From: Bacillus sp. ISL-18
Lineage (GTDB): Bacteria; Bacillota; Bacilli; Bacillales; Cytobacillaceae
Assembly: GCF_018613415.1 (NCBI RefSeq)
Contig: NZ_JAGGQG010000012.1
Span: 220,950-262,624 of the forward strand
DNA length: 41,675 nt
Direction: 5' to 3'
Shown here: one piece after another, positions 1 through 8,626 of the stretch
How positions within the stretch are numbered: position 1 is the stretch's first letter
Layout of the letters: every line of letters begins with the position of its first letter
Program-made: the position numbers and the translations under genes
Notes under the pieces: model-generated
What the model was told of the DNA's origin: nothing
Database searches by the model: none
Seen by the model: the letters and a program-made list of their open reading frames with translations, nothing else

Positions 1-164
1 TAAGAGGTTTTCATAACCCCCGGAGCCGAAACGAAAGCCAATTTACGACAAATAAGACAGGTTCAAAACCACGTATACAGCAAAGTATAAAAGTTTCGAG
101 TAATTAAAATACAAGTAATAAAAAAATCTCCCCTAGAATTAAGAGAGATCAGCTTAAAAATAAA

Positions 165-1073
165 TTAAACATAATAGGTATACTTCTTAATACCATGAGC
201 ACAAAAATTTTGTCTCAATATCCTTCCAATAGGCTGTTTAGATATAATCCCATTACACCATTCAAAAACTAAGTTAGTCGTAATTTTCTCATTGGGATAA
301 AGCAACTGTATTTCCCCTACAGATCTTAAGACCGCAGAGTCAAGCCCCTCACAATGACCACATACCTGACATTGCACATGCCTATCATAACAAAATACAC
401 CAAATGAATGACAAGCCGCACAAATAACCCCTTTCTTTAACCGATCAATCGAATACTTCGAATACTTTTCATACGGGGATTCCGTCTGGTGCATAGAGAC
501 CAATTGCTCAGCAAGACTTTTATGCTGTCCATTCAAAGTGGACGATTTCCTATTTAATTTACTCATAAAATCGGGCAGCTGATTTGGATTGACAATGGGT
601 TGATTCATTGGGGATTGATATAAGTGGAATTTAGGGTTAATAAAAATAACATAGGCCTCAATAGCCATACGGTACCCGAGACTTTGGAGAAGCTGCCTAA
701 GTAGTGATTCACAGCGTTCCAGTTGCAGAAGTGGATTCTTTATTTCCTTATTGGAAGCGAGAGAATAAAATCGGCCATTTTCATAATAAAAATCACCTTC
801 AAAATTTTTTACCTCAAAAAGATAAATGGGCCCCTGTCTAATCATCAACGTATCAATTTGAAACTGGCTATTATTTGCCTCCAGCAATAAGTCATTTAAA
901 ATGTAACTTGGAGAGGTGAGCTTCTCCGTTAACAAATCAAACATTTTTTCACCTTCATACCCTTTAACTTTATTATGAAGATATTTTTTTTCCTTTTCTT
1001 CTAGCACTGTTCGAGCGTCTAATAGCTTTAATAGTCTTAATTCAAGCGGTTCAGGGCGATCTTTTAAAATCAT
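165..1073 (-). CDS. NERD-domain (nuclease-related) protein with C-terminal zinc-ribbon-like cysteines
   Basis: A 302-residue protein. The middle part matches the NERD domain, a PD-(D/E)XK-like fold: residues read QIDTLMI and then FEVKNFEGD, giving a conserved D and an E-x-K. A cysteine cluster (CAACHSFG, then CQVCGHC) near the C terminus looks like a zinc ribbon. An upstream in-frame ATG at 1082 directly abuts the AAAGG site, so I chose the next ATG at 1073, which has 8 nt spacing. It is transcribed away from the SCP2-like gene. DNA or RNA binding or cleavage is inferred from the fold only; the substrate is unknown. Confidence 0.8.
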   Translation of the reverse strand: MILKDRPEPLELRLLKLLDARTVLEEKEKKYLHNKVKGYEGEKMFDLLTEKLTSPSYILNDLLLEANNSQFQIDTLMIRQGPIYLFEVKNFEGDFYYENGRFYSLASNKEIKNPLLQLERCESLLRQLLQSLGYRMAIEAYVIFINPKFHLYQSPMNQPIVNPNQLPDFMSKLNRKSSTLNGQHKSLAEQLVSMHQTESPYEKYSKYSIDRLKKGVICAACHSFGVFCYDRHVQCQVCGHCEGLDSAVLRSVGEIQLLYPNEKITTNLVFEWCNGIISKQPIGRILRQNFCAHGIKKYTYYV

Positions 1074-1284
1074 ACTCCACATCCTTTCTAACCTTCATTT
1101 TAACGATAATCCCATGCCAAAGATTTGACTATTTTTTAACACTTTCGAAGACTCGACATATTTCTTGGGAAATCGTCTTATATAGCCTAATTCAACAGAG
1201 AATTGTCGAGCGATAATCAAAGGAATCCCGTCTTCGATGCTGAATAAGTAAACTAACACGTGCGCACAGACCGGAGTGATAGAA

Positions 1285-1632
1285 ATGAACGACCTGGCAG
1301 AAAAATTTTTAGAAAAATTCACCATACAAGGCCATATCCTTAGCCTTATCAAACATGCTGATATAAAGGTAAAATTTTATTGTGAACAGGATTCCTCGAC
1401 TATCCAAATTAAAAATGGCCAAATGTCGTTACTAAATGATCCTGAAATCATTTGTTCGGAAGTCAGAGGGGACATACAAGCCATCCAGCAGCTTTTTGAA
1501 GGAACCGAAACACTGCGAACACTCGAAAAGAAAGGGAAGCTAACCGTAACCGCCCCCCTAAGAACCACACTGCTACTCGAATCCATCTTTTTTTTAACAA
1601 AAGCACATGAAAATCTTGCTAAAGTTATGTAA
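1285..1632 (+). CDS. Small SCP2-like (sterol-carrier-like) protein, possibly YusD-like
   Basis: A 115-residue soluble protein. The middle and C-terminal part (IQIKNGQ, the D/E-rich EVRGDIQAIQQLFEG segment, then GKLTVTAPLRTTLLLESIFFL) resembles the SCP2 fold: strands, a helix over a hydrophobic pocket, then a glycine-lysine-leucine strand. I chose ATG 1285, 8 nt after GGAG, over the in-frame GTG at 1276. In B. subtilis a similar small gene lies near the methionine importer, which fits the synteny here, but the exact orthology is from memory. Ligand unknown. Confidence 0.6.
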   Translation: MNDLAEKFLEKFTIQGHILSLIKHADIKVKFYCEQDSSTIQIKNGQMSLLNDPEIICSEVRGDIQAIQQLFEGTETLRTLEKKGKLTVTAPLRTTLLLESIFFLTKAHENLAKVM

Positions 1633-1641
1633 TCCTATATG

Positions 1642-1670
1642 TTGACTCGGAATTAAATTTCTAGTAATCT
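1642..1670 (+). promoter_or_regulatory. Sigma-A-type promoter of the metY S-box unit
   Basis: TTGACT at 1642-1647 and TAATCT at 1665-1670 are 17 bp apart, about 30 bp upstream of the S-box aptamer. It has the expected position and geometry for the riboswitch-controlled transcript. Confidence 0.7.
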
Positions 1671-1698
1671 ATAGTTAACAACAATCGAATGTACAGAA

Positions 1699-1836
1699 TC
1701 TTATCTAGAGTGGTGGAGGGACTGGCCCTTTGAAGCCCGGCAACCGGTTTACGAACACGGTGCCAATTCCAGCAGAGCAAACCAGCTCGAAAGATGAGAA
1801 GAGAGAACCCCCTCTTCTTCGGAAGCGGGGGTTTTG
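1699..1836 (+). promoter_or_regulatory. SAM-I (S-box) riboswitch with intrinsic terminator, upstream of metY
   Basis: The conserved S-box core is present in order: CTTATCTAGAG and GGTGGAGGGA, then GAAGCCCGGCAACC, GGTGCCAATTCC, and GAAAGATGAGAAG closing P1. The expression platform is a terminator, stem AACCCCC / GGGGGTT at about 1806-1834 followed by TTTTG. In this family, S-adenosylmethionine binding favours the terminator, so metY is read when SAM is low. The next gene starts 34 nt downstream. Confidence 0.95.
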
Positions 1837-1869
1837 TCGTTCTATTGTCAAAAAGGAGGAACAGGAAAT

Positions 1870-3186
1870 ATGGCGGATAATCAAAAGAAGTACCGTTTTG
1901 AAACACTAAGTGTTCATGGAGGCTTGTCACCCGATCCTGTAACAGGAGCACGTGCTGTTCCAATCTATCAAAACAATGCCTATCAATTTAAAAATACCGA
2001 ACATGCGGCCAACCTATTTAGTCTTGCAGAACCTGGTTACATATACACACGAATTCACAACCCGACGACCACTGTATTCGAAGACCGCGTTGCCCTGCTG
2101 GAAGGCGGAGTAGGTGCACTCGCTGTTGCCAGCGGGATGGCAGCGATTACACTCGCGATCTTAAATGTCGCTGAAGCAGGCGATGAGATCGTGGCTGCTT
2201 CCAATCTTTACGGCGGAACCTATAATTTATTAGCAGTCACTTTGCCTAAATATGGAATCAACGTTAAATTTGTCGATGCCGAAAATCCGGAAAACTTCCA
2301 CCAAGCGATAACGGAAAAAACAAAAGCGGTCTTTGCCGAAACGATTGGTAATCCAAGTTTACGAGTACTGGATATTGAAAAGGTAGCCGACATTGCCCAT
2401 GCAGCAGGGGTCCCCTTAATTATTGATAATACGTTCGCCACCCCATACTTGTGCCGTCCAATCGAGCATGGTGCGGACATCGTTGTGCACTCTGCAACCA
2501 AGTGGTTATTGGGAAATGGGACCACAACCGGTGGAGTTATCGTCGATGGCGGGAAGTTTGATTGGAATTCACCACGATTCCCAGGCTTCACCACCCCTGA
2601 TGACAGCTATCATGGCCTTGTTTATGCAGAAGCTTTAGGGGCGGTCGCGTATATCATAAAAGCCCGCGTTCAATTATTGCGCGATCTTGGGCCTGCTCTC
2701 AGCCCGCAAAATGCATTTCAGTTCACATTAGGGCTTGAAACCCTTCATGTGCGGATGAAGGAGCATGTAGCCAATACCAAGCAAGTTGTGGATTATTTAC
2801 TAGCTCATCCGGCAGTAACATGGGTATCCTATCCTGGTCACAGCTCCCATCCTGATTATGAGTTAGCGAAAAGGTATTTACCAAAGGGTGCGGGGTCCAT
2901 GGTTGTCTTTGGCATTAAAGGCGGAAAAGAAGCAGGTGCCGAATTGATCAATTCCTTGACACTCTGGGCCCATGTTGCCAATGTTGGCGATGCTAAGAGT
3001 CTAATCATTCACCCTGCCAGCACCACACATCAGCAGTTAGACGCTGAAGGACTGAAGGCCGCCGGTGTATCAGAGGATTTAATCCGCCTTTCCATCGGTA
3101 TTGAGAATGTCGAGGATCTAATCGATGACTTGGAGTCAGCGATTGAAGCTGCAACAGGATTATTTTCATTAAAAGCGAAAGCCTAA
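1870..3186 (+). CDS. metY: O-acetylhomoserine (thiol)-lyase / homocysteine synthase
   Basis: A PLP-dependent enzyme of the Cys/Met metabolism family (438 aa), predicted to make homocysteine from O-acetylhomoserine and sulfide in the cytosol. N-terminal signature FETLSVHGG, the YTRIHNPTT segment typical of this class, a glycine-rich ASGMAA PLP-phosphate loop and the lysine-bearing HSATKWLLG motif are all visible, and the length is normal for MetY rather than the shorter cystathionine gamma-synthase. The start is ATG 1870, with AAGGAGG 10 nt upstream; an in-frame ATG at 1834 lies in the terminator. It is controlled by the S-box just upstream. Confidence 0.95.
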   Translation: MADNQKKYRFETLSVHGGLSPDPVTGARAVPIYQNNAYQFKNTEHAANLFSLAEPGYIYTRIHNPTTTVFEDRVALLEGGVGALAVASGMAAITLAILNVAEAGDEIVAASNLYGGTYNLLAVTLPKYGINVKFVDAENPENFHQAITEKTKAVFAETIGNPSLRVLDIEKVADIAHAAGVPLIIDNTFATPYLCRPIEHGADIVVHSATKWLLGNGTTTGGVIVDGGKFDWNSPRFPGFTTPDDSYHGLVYAEALGAVAYIIKARVQLLRDLGPALSPQNAFQFTLGLETLHVRMKEHVANTKQVVDYLLAHPAVTWVSYPGHSSHPDYELAKRYLPKGAGSMVVFGIKGGKEAGAELINSLTLWAHVANVGDAKSLIIHPASTTHQQLDAEGLKAAGVSEDLIRLSIGIENVEDLIDDLESAIEAATGLFSLKAKA

Positions 3187-3218
3187 ATTTTACCTATAAA
3201 TATATTCCGAAAAAATCG

Positions 3219-3247
3219 TTGACACCTATTTTTAGACATGATACGAT
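3219..3247 (+). promoter_or_regulatory. Sigma-A-type promoter of the metN S-box unit
   Basis: A consensus TTGACA at 3219-3224, a 17-bp spacer and TACGAT at 3242-3247, about 65 bp before the second S-box. No clear metY terminator is seen between 3187 and 3219, so some metY readthrough into this leader is possible. Confidence 0.7.
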
Positions 3248-3309
3248 AATTTTTGTTAAAATAATTTTAGTTAAACTAATAAGAATTTAAATTGAATATA
3301 GAAGCTGTA

Positions 3310-3472
3310 AGCTCTTATCAAGAGAGGTGGAGGGATGTGCCCGATGAAGCCCGGCAACCGTCAATGTTTATTGAAATGGTGCCAATTCACACAAAGCGTT
3401 TGCTTTGGAAGATGGGAGAAAGGTTTATTTTTCATAATGCCTTTCTGCCCGTGCAGAAAGGCATTTTTATTT
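3310..3472 (+). promoter_or_regulatory. SAM-I (S-box) riboswitch with intrinsic terminator, upstream of metNIQ
   Basis: Second S-box in the window: GCTCTTATCAAGAG, GGTGGAGGGA, GATGAAGCCCGGCAACC, GGTGCCAATTC and GGAAGATGGGAGAAAGG are in canonical order. The terminator stem ATGCCTTTCTGC / GCAGAAAGGCAT (3437-3463) is perfect and is followed by TTTTTATTTTT. It is predicted to shut off the methionine importer operon when SAM is abundant. A 63-codon open frame across this leader is a shadow. Confidence 0.95.
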
Positions 3473-3550
3473 TTCTGAAATAATAGAATCCTTTAGGTGC
3501 ATACAGTTAACCCTATATTCAAATAAAGTCGATAAAAAGTAGGTGATCAA

Positions 3551-4576
3551 ATGATTTCAATTCAGAATGTTCGGAAGATATTTCCTAGCAAAAAAGGGGA
3601 CCTCAAGGCAGTCGATGATGTGAACCTTGAGATTAAAGAAGGAGAAATTTTCGGCGTGATTGGCTATAGTGGGGCCGGAAAAAGTACGTTAATCCGTATG
3701 TTAAACGGTTTGGAGATTCCAACAGAGGGCAGTGTTACAGTTGCCGGCCGTGTCATTTCAAAAATAAAGGGCTCAGAATTACGAAAGGCCCGTCAAGAAA
3801 TCAGTATGATCTTCCAGCACTTCAACTTACTATGGTCCAGAACAGTTAGTGAAAATATCGCATTTCCATTAGAAATTGCTGGTGTCAAAGGGCCGCAAAG
3901 AAAGAAGAGGGTGGCTGAGCTAATTCAGCTAGTTGGTTTAGAAGGCCGGGAAAATGCGTATCCTTCGGAGCTTAGCGGTGGTCAAAAGCAGCGGGTTGGC
4001 ATTGCAAGGGCACTTGCGAATAATCCGAAAGTATTATTATGTGATGAAGCAACATCAGCACTTGATCCGCAAACAACGGATTCGATTCTAGATCTGCTTG
4101 TCGATATTAATAAACGACTTGGATTAACCATTGTCTTAATTACACATGAAATGCATGTCATTCGAAAAATCTGTCATCGCGTGGCCGTAATGGAAGCCGG
4201 AAAAATAGTGGAATTGGGTCCTGTTTTAGAAGTATTTAAACATCCAAGGCAGCCGATCACCAAACGATTTGTTCAACAGGTTACGGAACCAGAGGAAACG
4301 AAGGAAACCATCGACCATTTACTTGAACGTTATCCAAAGGGACAGGTTATACAGCTTTCGTTCGTTGGTGAGTCGGCAGAACAACCATTAATTACAACTC
4401 TCATTAGGGATTACAATGTGATCGTAAATATTCTCCAAGGTAAAATATCACATACACAAAATGGATCTTATGGTTCTTTATTTATTCACCTTGATGGGCA
4501 GCCGACTGAAATTAAAAAAGCCGTCGATTATCTCCATTCACAGAAAATCGGTGTGGAGGTGTTAAGCAATGACTAA
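3551..4576 (+). CDS. metN: Methionine ABC transporter ATP-binding protein
   Basis: A 341-residue ATPase of the D/L-methionine importer. Walker A GYSGAGKST, signature LSGGQKQR and Walker B LLCDEATSALD are intact, and the C-terminal third carries the NIL regulatory domain typical of MetN (from about residue 265), where methionine inhibits transport in the characterised E. coli transporter. The start is an ATG after AGGTGAT. Its stop overlaps the metI start by 8 bp, so the pair is translationally coupled. It is the first gene of the S-box-controlled importer operon. Confidence 0.96.
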   Translation: MISIQNVRKIFPSKKGDLKAVDDVNLEIKEGEIFGVIGYSGAGKSTLIRMLNGLEIPTEGSVTVAGRVISKIKGSELRKARQEISMIFQHFNLLWSRTVSENIAFPLEIAGVKGPQRKKRVAELIQLVGLEGRENAYPSELSGGQKQRVGIARALANNPKVLLCDEATSALDPQTTDSILDLLVDINKRLGLTIVLITHEMHVIRKICHRVAVMEAGKIVELGPVLEVFKHPRQPITKRFVQQVTEPEETKETIDHLLERYPKGQVIQLSFVGESAEQPLITTLIRDYNVIVNILQGKISHTQNGSYGSLFIHLDGQPTEIKKAVDYLHSQKIGVEVLSND

Positions 4577-5234
4577 CATTATGGAAACACTAAACTGGGA
4601 TCAACTAATTGCTGCAACCCAAGAAACTATCTATATGACTTCCATATCAGTGTTGGCTACATTCATTTTGGGTTTGTTGCTCGGTCTTTTATTGTTTTTA
4701 ACGGAAGAGGGGAATATCTGGCAAAACAAAGTGATCAATATCATTATTGCTGGATTTGTTAATATTTTTAGATCCATACCATTTATTATCTTAATTGTAT
4801 TATTAATTCCTTTTACCAAAATACTTGTTGGATCTATGCTCGGTGCGAACGCAGCCTTACCAGCCTTAATCATTGGGGCGGCGCCCTTCTATGCGCGTAT
4901 GGTGGAAATCGCTCTGAGAGAAATTGACAAAGGTGTGATTGAGGCATCTCAATCAATGGGAGCAACACATGGACATATTATCTTTAAGGTGTTAATACCC
5001 GAATCATTGCCAGCGTTAATTTCAGGAATTACTGTCACAGCTATTTCATTAGTCGGCTTCACCGCAATGGCGGGTGTCATCGGAGCTGGGGGCCTTGGTC
5101 ATTTTGCTTACTTGGAAGGATTTCAGCGTAATAGACCAATCATCACCTTAATTGCAACAGTAGCAATATTAATTTTAGTTTTTATTATCCAATTTATTGG
5201 AGATTATTTTACAAAGAAAACTGACAAACGATAA
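4569..5234 (+). CDS. metI: Methionine ABC transporter permease (MetI; named MetP in B. subtilis)
   Basis: A 221-residue inner-membrane permease with about five hydrophobic segments. It carries the cytoplasmic EAA coupling loop (EASQSMGATHGHIIFKVLIPES), which contacts the ATPase. The start ATG lies inside the end of metN, 10 nt after GGAGG. Length and context are normal for the family. It pairs with MetN and the lipoprotein MetQ. Confidence 0.95.
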   Translation: MTNIMETLNWDQLIAATQETIYMTSISVLATFILGLLLGLLLFLTEEGNIWQNKVINIIIAGFVNIFRSIPFIILIVLLIPFTKILVGSMLGANAALPALIIGAAPFYARMVEIALREIDKGVIEASQSMGATHGHIIFKVLIPESLPALISGITVTAISLVGFTAMAGVIGAGGLGHFAYLEGFQRNRPIITLIATVAILILVFIIQFIGDYFTKKTDKR

Positions 5235-5249
5235 CAGGGGGAGAAAAGA

Positions 5250-6083
5250 ATGAAAAAAGTATTTAGTCTTATTGGAATTGCCTTATTAGCATTTGCTCTG
5301 TCAGCTTGTGGCGCTGCCAAAGATGATACAGCCAAAAAAGGAAAAGATGGCAACGTAAAATTAGTCGTTGGTGCATCTGCTGTACCTCATGCTGAAGTAC
5401 TTGAAGCTGCAAAACCGTTGTTAAAGAAAAAAGGAATCGATCTTGAAGTGCAAGTTTTCCAAGATTATGTTCTTCCGAATGTAGCCTTAAGAGATAAAGA
5501 AATTGATGCAAACTATTTCCAAACACCAGGTTATTTAGCACTTCAAATGAAGGAAAACAAGGATTTTAAATTTGTAAGTGTGGGTGAAATTCATAAGGAA
5601 CCGATCGGCATTTATTCTAAAAAGTACAAGAGTCTAAAAGATCTTCCAACTGGTGCCAAAATTATTATGAGTGACTCATTTAGTGATCATGGACGAATTC
5701 TACCTATTTTTGAAAAAGCAGGTTTAATTAAGCTGAAAGAAGGCGTCGGCGCTAATGCAAGGGTAGAGGATATTGTTGAAAATCCAAAGAAACTTGATTT
5801 CTCTACTTTAATTGAAGCTAAATTATTAGCATCTTCTTTTGAAAGCGGCGAAGGTGATGCAGTTGTTATTAATACGAACTACGCATTAGAAGGCGGAATT
5901 GACATTGGTAAGTATGGAATTGCCTTTGAAGGCAGTGATGTTGTGCCGGCTAACCTTGTAGTGGTTCGCGCTGAGGACAAAAACCGTCCAGAAATTAAAA
6001 CACTTGTAGAGGTTTTAAAATCAAAAGAAATTCAAAAGTTCATTAAAGATAAATATAAAGGTGCGGTTCTAGCCGCAGAATAA
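5250..6083 (+). CDS. metQ: Methionine-binding lipoprotein (NlpA/MetQ family)
   Basis: A 277-residue substrate-binding lipoprotein. The N-terminal signal peptide ends in the lipobox LSAC, so the mature protein should be anchored through Cys20. The remainder fits the MetQ fold (VVGASAVPHAEVLE, the ANYFQTPGYL segment and GDAVVINTNYAL). It lies 15 bp after metI, with a GGGGGAG ribosome site. It is the last gene of the importer operon and is followed by a strong terminator. Confidence 0.95.
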   Translation: MKKVFSLIGIALLAFALSACGAAKDDTAKKGKDGNVKLVVGASAVPHAEVLEAAKPLLKKKGIDLEVQVFQDYVLPNVALRDKEIDANYFQTPGYLALQMKENKDFKFVSVGEIHKEPIGIYSKKYKSLKDLPTGAKIIMSDSFSDHGRILPIFEKAGLIKLKEGVGANARVEDIVENPKKLDFSTLIEAKLLASSFESGEGDAVVINTNYALEGGIDIGKYGIAFEGSDVVPANLVVVRAEDKNRPEIKTLVEVLKSKEIQKFIKDKYKGAVLAAE

Positions 6084-6103
6084 TATCCTTAGACAGCTTT
6101 AAT

Positions 6104-6135
6104 AGAACCAGTGCGAAAATGCACTGGTTCTTTGT
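6104..6135 (+). terminator. Intrinsic terminator after metQ
   Basis: An 11-bp perfect stem AGAACCAGTGC / GCACTGGTTCT with a GAAAAT loop, followed by TTGTCTTC. The T tract is short, but the stem is strong. Confidence 0.8.
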
Positions 6136-6507
6136 CTTCACGAATGAAGAATATATAGTTTAAGCAACCTATAGCTAACGGAAAGGGTTTTATTATTTTT
6201 TCGATTCTTCTGGTAAAAAGTAGATTGGATCATGATGAATTCATTCCTTGGTTATTTTTTAAAAATGAGGTATGATTTTAATCGGGTCATTCTTACATAA
6301 GGAGTTTTATCTGAATTTTCATTTAAACACTCCCTTTATATTCTCATTTAGCATTTGCTTAATGAAAATAGCTCTCTGATTTCTACTGTTTAAGAGTTGC
6401 TAATACATTTCATTTGTTATAAGATTGTAATGAGAATAAAATGAGAATAGAGTTACAAATAAACTTGCATTGCAAGCAATAAACACTTTCTTTTCGGAGG
6501 TATAAAT
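6136..6507 (+). promoter_or_regulatory. Intergenic region with the likely suf operon promoter
   Basis: A 370-bp AT-rich stretch without a credible gene. A promoter-like pair TTGCTA (6397-6402) and TAAGAT (6420-6425), 17 bp apart, lies about 85 bp before sufC. Just downstream, ATGAGAATAAAATGAGAAT holds two direct ATGAGAAT copies, and the reverse complement TTCTCATTT occurs near 6340. These could be regulator sites, but they do not match a Fur box well, so no regulator is named. Confidence 0.5.
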
Positions 6508-7293
6508 ATGGCTGGATCAACTTTAACGATCAAAGATTTACATGTAGCAATTGATGGGAAAGAAATTTTAAAAGGTGTAAACCTTGAAATAAAAGGTGGA
6601 GAAATCCACGCAATCATGGGACCAAACGGAACTGGTAAGTCAACCTTATCCTCTGCGATTATGGGACACCCAAAATATGAAGTAACTAGCGGTTCCATTA
6701 CTCTTGACGGACAAAATGTTCTAGAAATGGAAGTAGATGAGCGCGCACGTGCAGGTCTATTTTTGGCGATGCAATACCCAAGTGAGATTAACGGTGTAAC
6801 AAATGCGGACTTCTTACGTTCAGCTATTAACAGCCGTCTTGGCGAAGGAAACGAAATTTCCCTTATGAAATTTATCCGTAAAATGGATAAGCAAATGGAA
6901 TTCCTTGAAATGGATTTGGATATGGCTCAGCGTTATCTAAATGAAGGATTTTCTGGCGGTGAGAAAAAGCGGAATGAAATTCTTCAGTTAATGATGATCG
7001 AACCAAAAATCGCAATCTTAGATGAGATTGACTCAGGTCTAGATATTGACGCTCTAAAGGTTGTTTCAAAAGGTGTCAATCAAATGCGCGGCGAAGATTT
7101 TGGCTGCTTAATTATCACGCACTATCAACGTCTGTTAAACTATATCACTCCTGACCATGTGCATATTATGATGCAAGGCCGTATTGTTAAATCAGGCGGT
7201 TCAGAGCTGGCACAACGCTTAGAAGCAGAAGGATATGACTGGATCAAACAAGAGCTTGGCATTGAAGACGAAACAGTTGGGCAAGAAGCGTAA
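6508..7293 (+). CDS. sufC: SufC, Fe-S cluster assembly ATPase
   Basis: A 261-residue ABC-type ATPase of the SufBCD scaffold complex. Walker A GPNGTGKST, signature FSGGEKKR and Walker B IAILDEIDSGLDID are present; the DEIDSGLD form is typical of SufC. The start ATG follows CGGAGG. It is the first gene of sufCDSUB, the Gram-positive order, and probably the only Fe-S assembly scaffold operon needed here. It lies 22 bp before sufD. Confidence 0.97.
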   Translation: MAGSTLTIKDLHVAIDGKEILKGVNLEIKGGEIHAIMGPNGTGKSTLSSAIMGHPKYEVTSGSITLDGQNVLEMEVDERARAGLFLAMQYPSEINGVTNADFLRSAINSRLGEGNEISLMKFIRKMDKQMEFLEMDLDMAQRYLNEGFSGGEKKRNEILQLMMIEPKIAILDEIDSGLDIDALKVVSKGVNQMRGEDFGCLIITHYQRLLNYITPDHVHIMMQGRIVKSGGSELAQRLEAEGYDWIKQELGIEDETVGQEA

Positions 7294-7315
7294 CACACGT
7301 GTTAGGAGGATTACA

Positions 7316-8626
7316 ATGACAACAGAAACCAAATTACCAGTGGATCAGGAGTTTGTTCGTTCGTTCTCTCAAGAAATGAATGAGCCTGCTTGGTTTGAGG
7401 AATTCCGGCTTAAAGCGTTAAACGAATTTGAGCAGCTTTCTATGCCGAGACCTGACAAAACCAAAATAGATAAATGGAATTTTACTCAATTCCAACAGCA
7501 TACAGTTAAAAGTGATGCTTATTCTTCCCTTGATACTTTGCCAGAGGAAGTAAAAGCATTAATCAATTTTGATACTGAAAATAAAAACCTCTATATCCAA
7601 CGTAATCAAACACCAGCATTTTTAACCTTAACAGAAGAGCTAAAAAGTCAGGGTGTAATCTTTACAGATTTATTTACGGCTGCAAGAGAACATAGTGACC
7701 TTTTGAAAAAGTACTATATGACACAAGCCATCAATATGGATGAACACCGTTTAACAGCTCTGCATGCAGCACTTGTAAACGGAGGCGTGTTCTTATACAT
7801 TCCTAAAAATGTAGAAATTAAAGAACCAATCCAGGCAGTGTTTGTTCAAGATCATCCTGAGGCAAATTTGTTTAACCATGTTATTGTGGTTGCAGAAGAC
7901 AATAGTTCTGTCACATACGTAGAAAACTACATTTCTACAGTGGAAAGCTCAAATACCCTAGCGAATATTTTAACGGAGGTTATTGCCAACGTTAATGCAA
8001 AAGTTCAATACGGGGCTGTTGATTACTTGGCAAAAGGGATTACTACCTATGTCAACCGCCGTGGTGTAGCAGGCAGGGATTCTCAGATTGAATGGGCTCT
8101 TGGCCTTATGAACGAAGGGAATACCATTTCTGAAAATACAACTAACTTGCTTGGCGATGGATCAACGGGCGACACGAAAACTGTTGTAGTTGGCCGTGGC
8201 GATCAGACCCAAAACTTTACAACTAAGGTTGTTCATTTCGGTAAAAATACGATCGGAAATATTTTAAATCACGGTGTGGTTAAGGATAGCGCCACTTCCA
8301 TTTTTAACGGAATTGGTAAAATCGAACATGGTGCATCTAAATCTGATGCAGAGCAAACCTCTCGTGTGTTAATGCTTAGCGAAAAAGCGCGTGGGGACGC
8401 CAATCCAATTCTTTTAATTGATGAAGATGATGTTGTAGCAGGACATGCGGCCTCCGTTGGACGCGTCGATCCAGTTCAACTTTATTATCTAATGAGCCGC
8501 GGAATTCCGAAAACAGAAGCAGAACGTTTAGTGATTCACGGTTTCCTTGCACCGGTTGTTACGCAGCTTCCTATAGAAGGAGTTAAGAAACAATTAACTG
8601 AAGTGATTGAAAGGAAAGTTCGCTAA
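7316..8626 (+). CDS. sufD: SufD, Fe-S cluster assembly scaffold subunit
   Basis: A 436-residue SufBD-family beta-helix protein that pairs with SufB and SufC. The C-terminal core (GHAASVGRVDPVQLYYLMSR, then GIPKTEAERLVIHGFL) is diagnostic. The start is ATG 7316 after TTAGGAGG; an upstream in-frame extension back to 7235 overlaps sufC and is rejected. The stop overlaps the sufS start by one base (TAATG). Confidence 0.96.
   Translation: MTTETKLPVDQEFVRSFSQEMNEPAWFEEFRLKALNEFEQLSMPRPDKTKIDKWNFTQFQQHTVKSDAYSSLDTLPEEVKALINFDTENKNLYIQRNQTPAFLTLTEELKSQGVIFTDLFTAAREHSDLLKKYYMTQAINMDEHRLTALHAALVNGGVFLYIPKNVEIKEPIQAVFVQDHPEANLFNHVIVVAEDNSSVTYVENYISTVESSNTLANILTEVIANVNAKVQYGAVDYLAKGITTYVNRRGVAGRDSQIEWALGLMNEGNTISENTTNLLGDGSTGDTKTVVVGRGDQTQNFTTKVVHFGKNTIGNILNHGVVKDSATSIFNGIGKIEHGASKSDAEQTSRVLMLSEKARGDANPILLIDEDDVVAGHAASVGRVDPVQLYYLMSRGIPKTEAERLVIHGFLAPVVTQLPIEGVKKQLTEVIERKVR

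Noticed and set aside
1..164. Partial gene at the left window edge
   Set aside because: No frame with a plausible product; it appears to be sequence downstream of the leftward NERD gene.
3292..3483. 63-codon frame across the second S-box
   Set aside because: Lies entirely inside the riboswitch leader; no ribosome site.
6420..6460. Possible Fur or PerR box at the suf promoter (ATGAGAAT repeats)
   Set aside because: Direct rather than inverted repeats and a poor match to the TGATAAT consensus; left as unnamed sequence.
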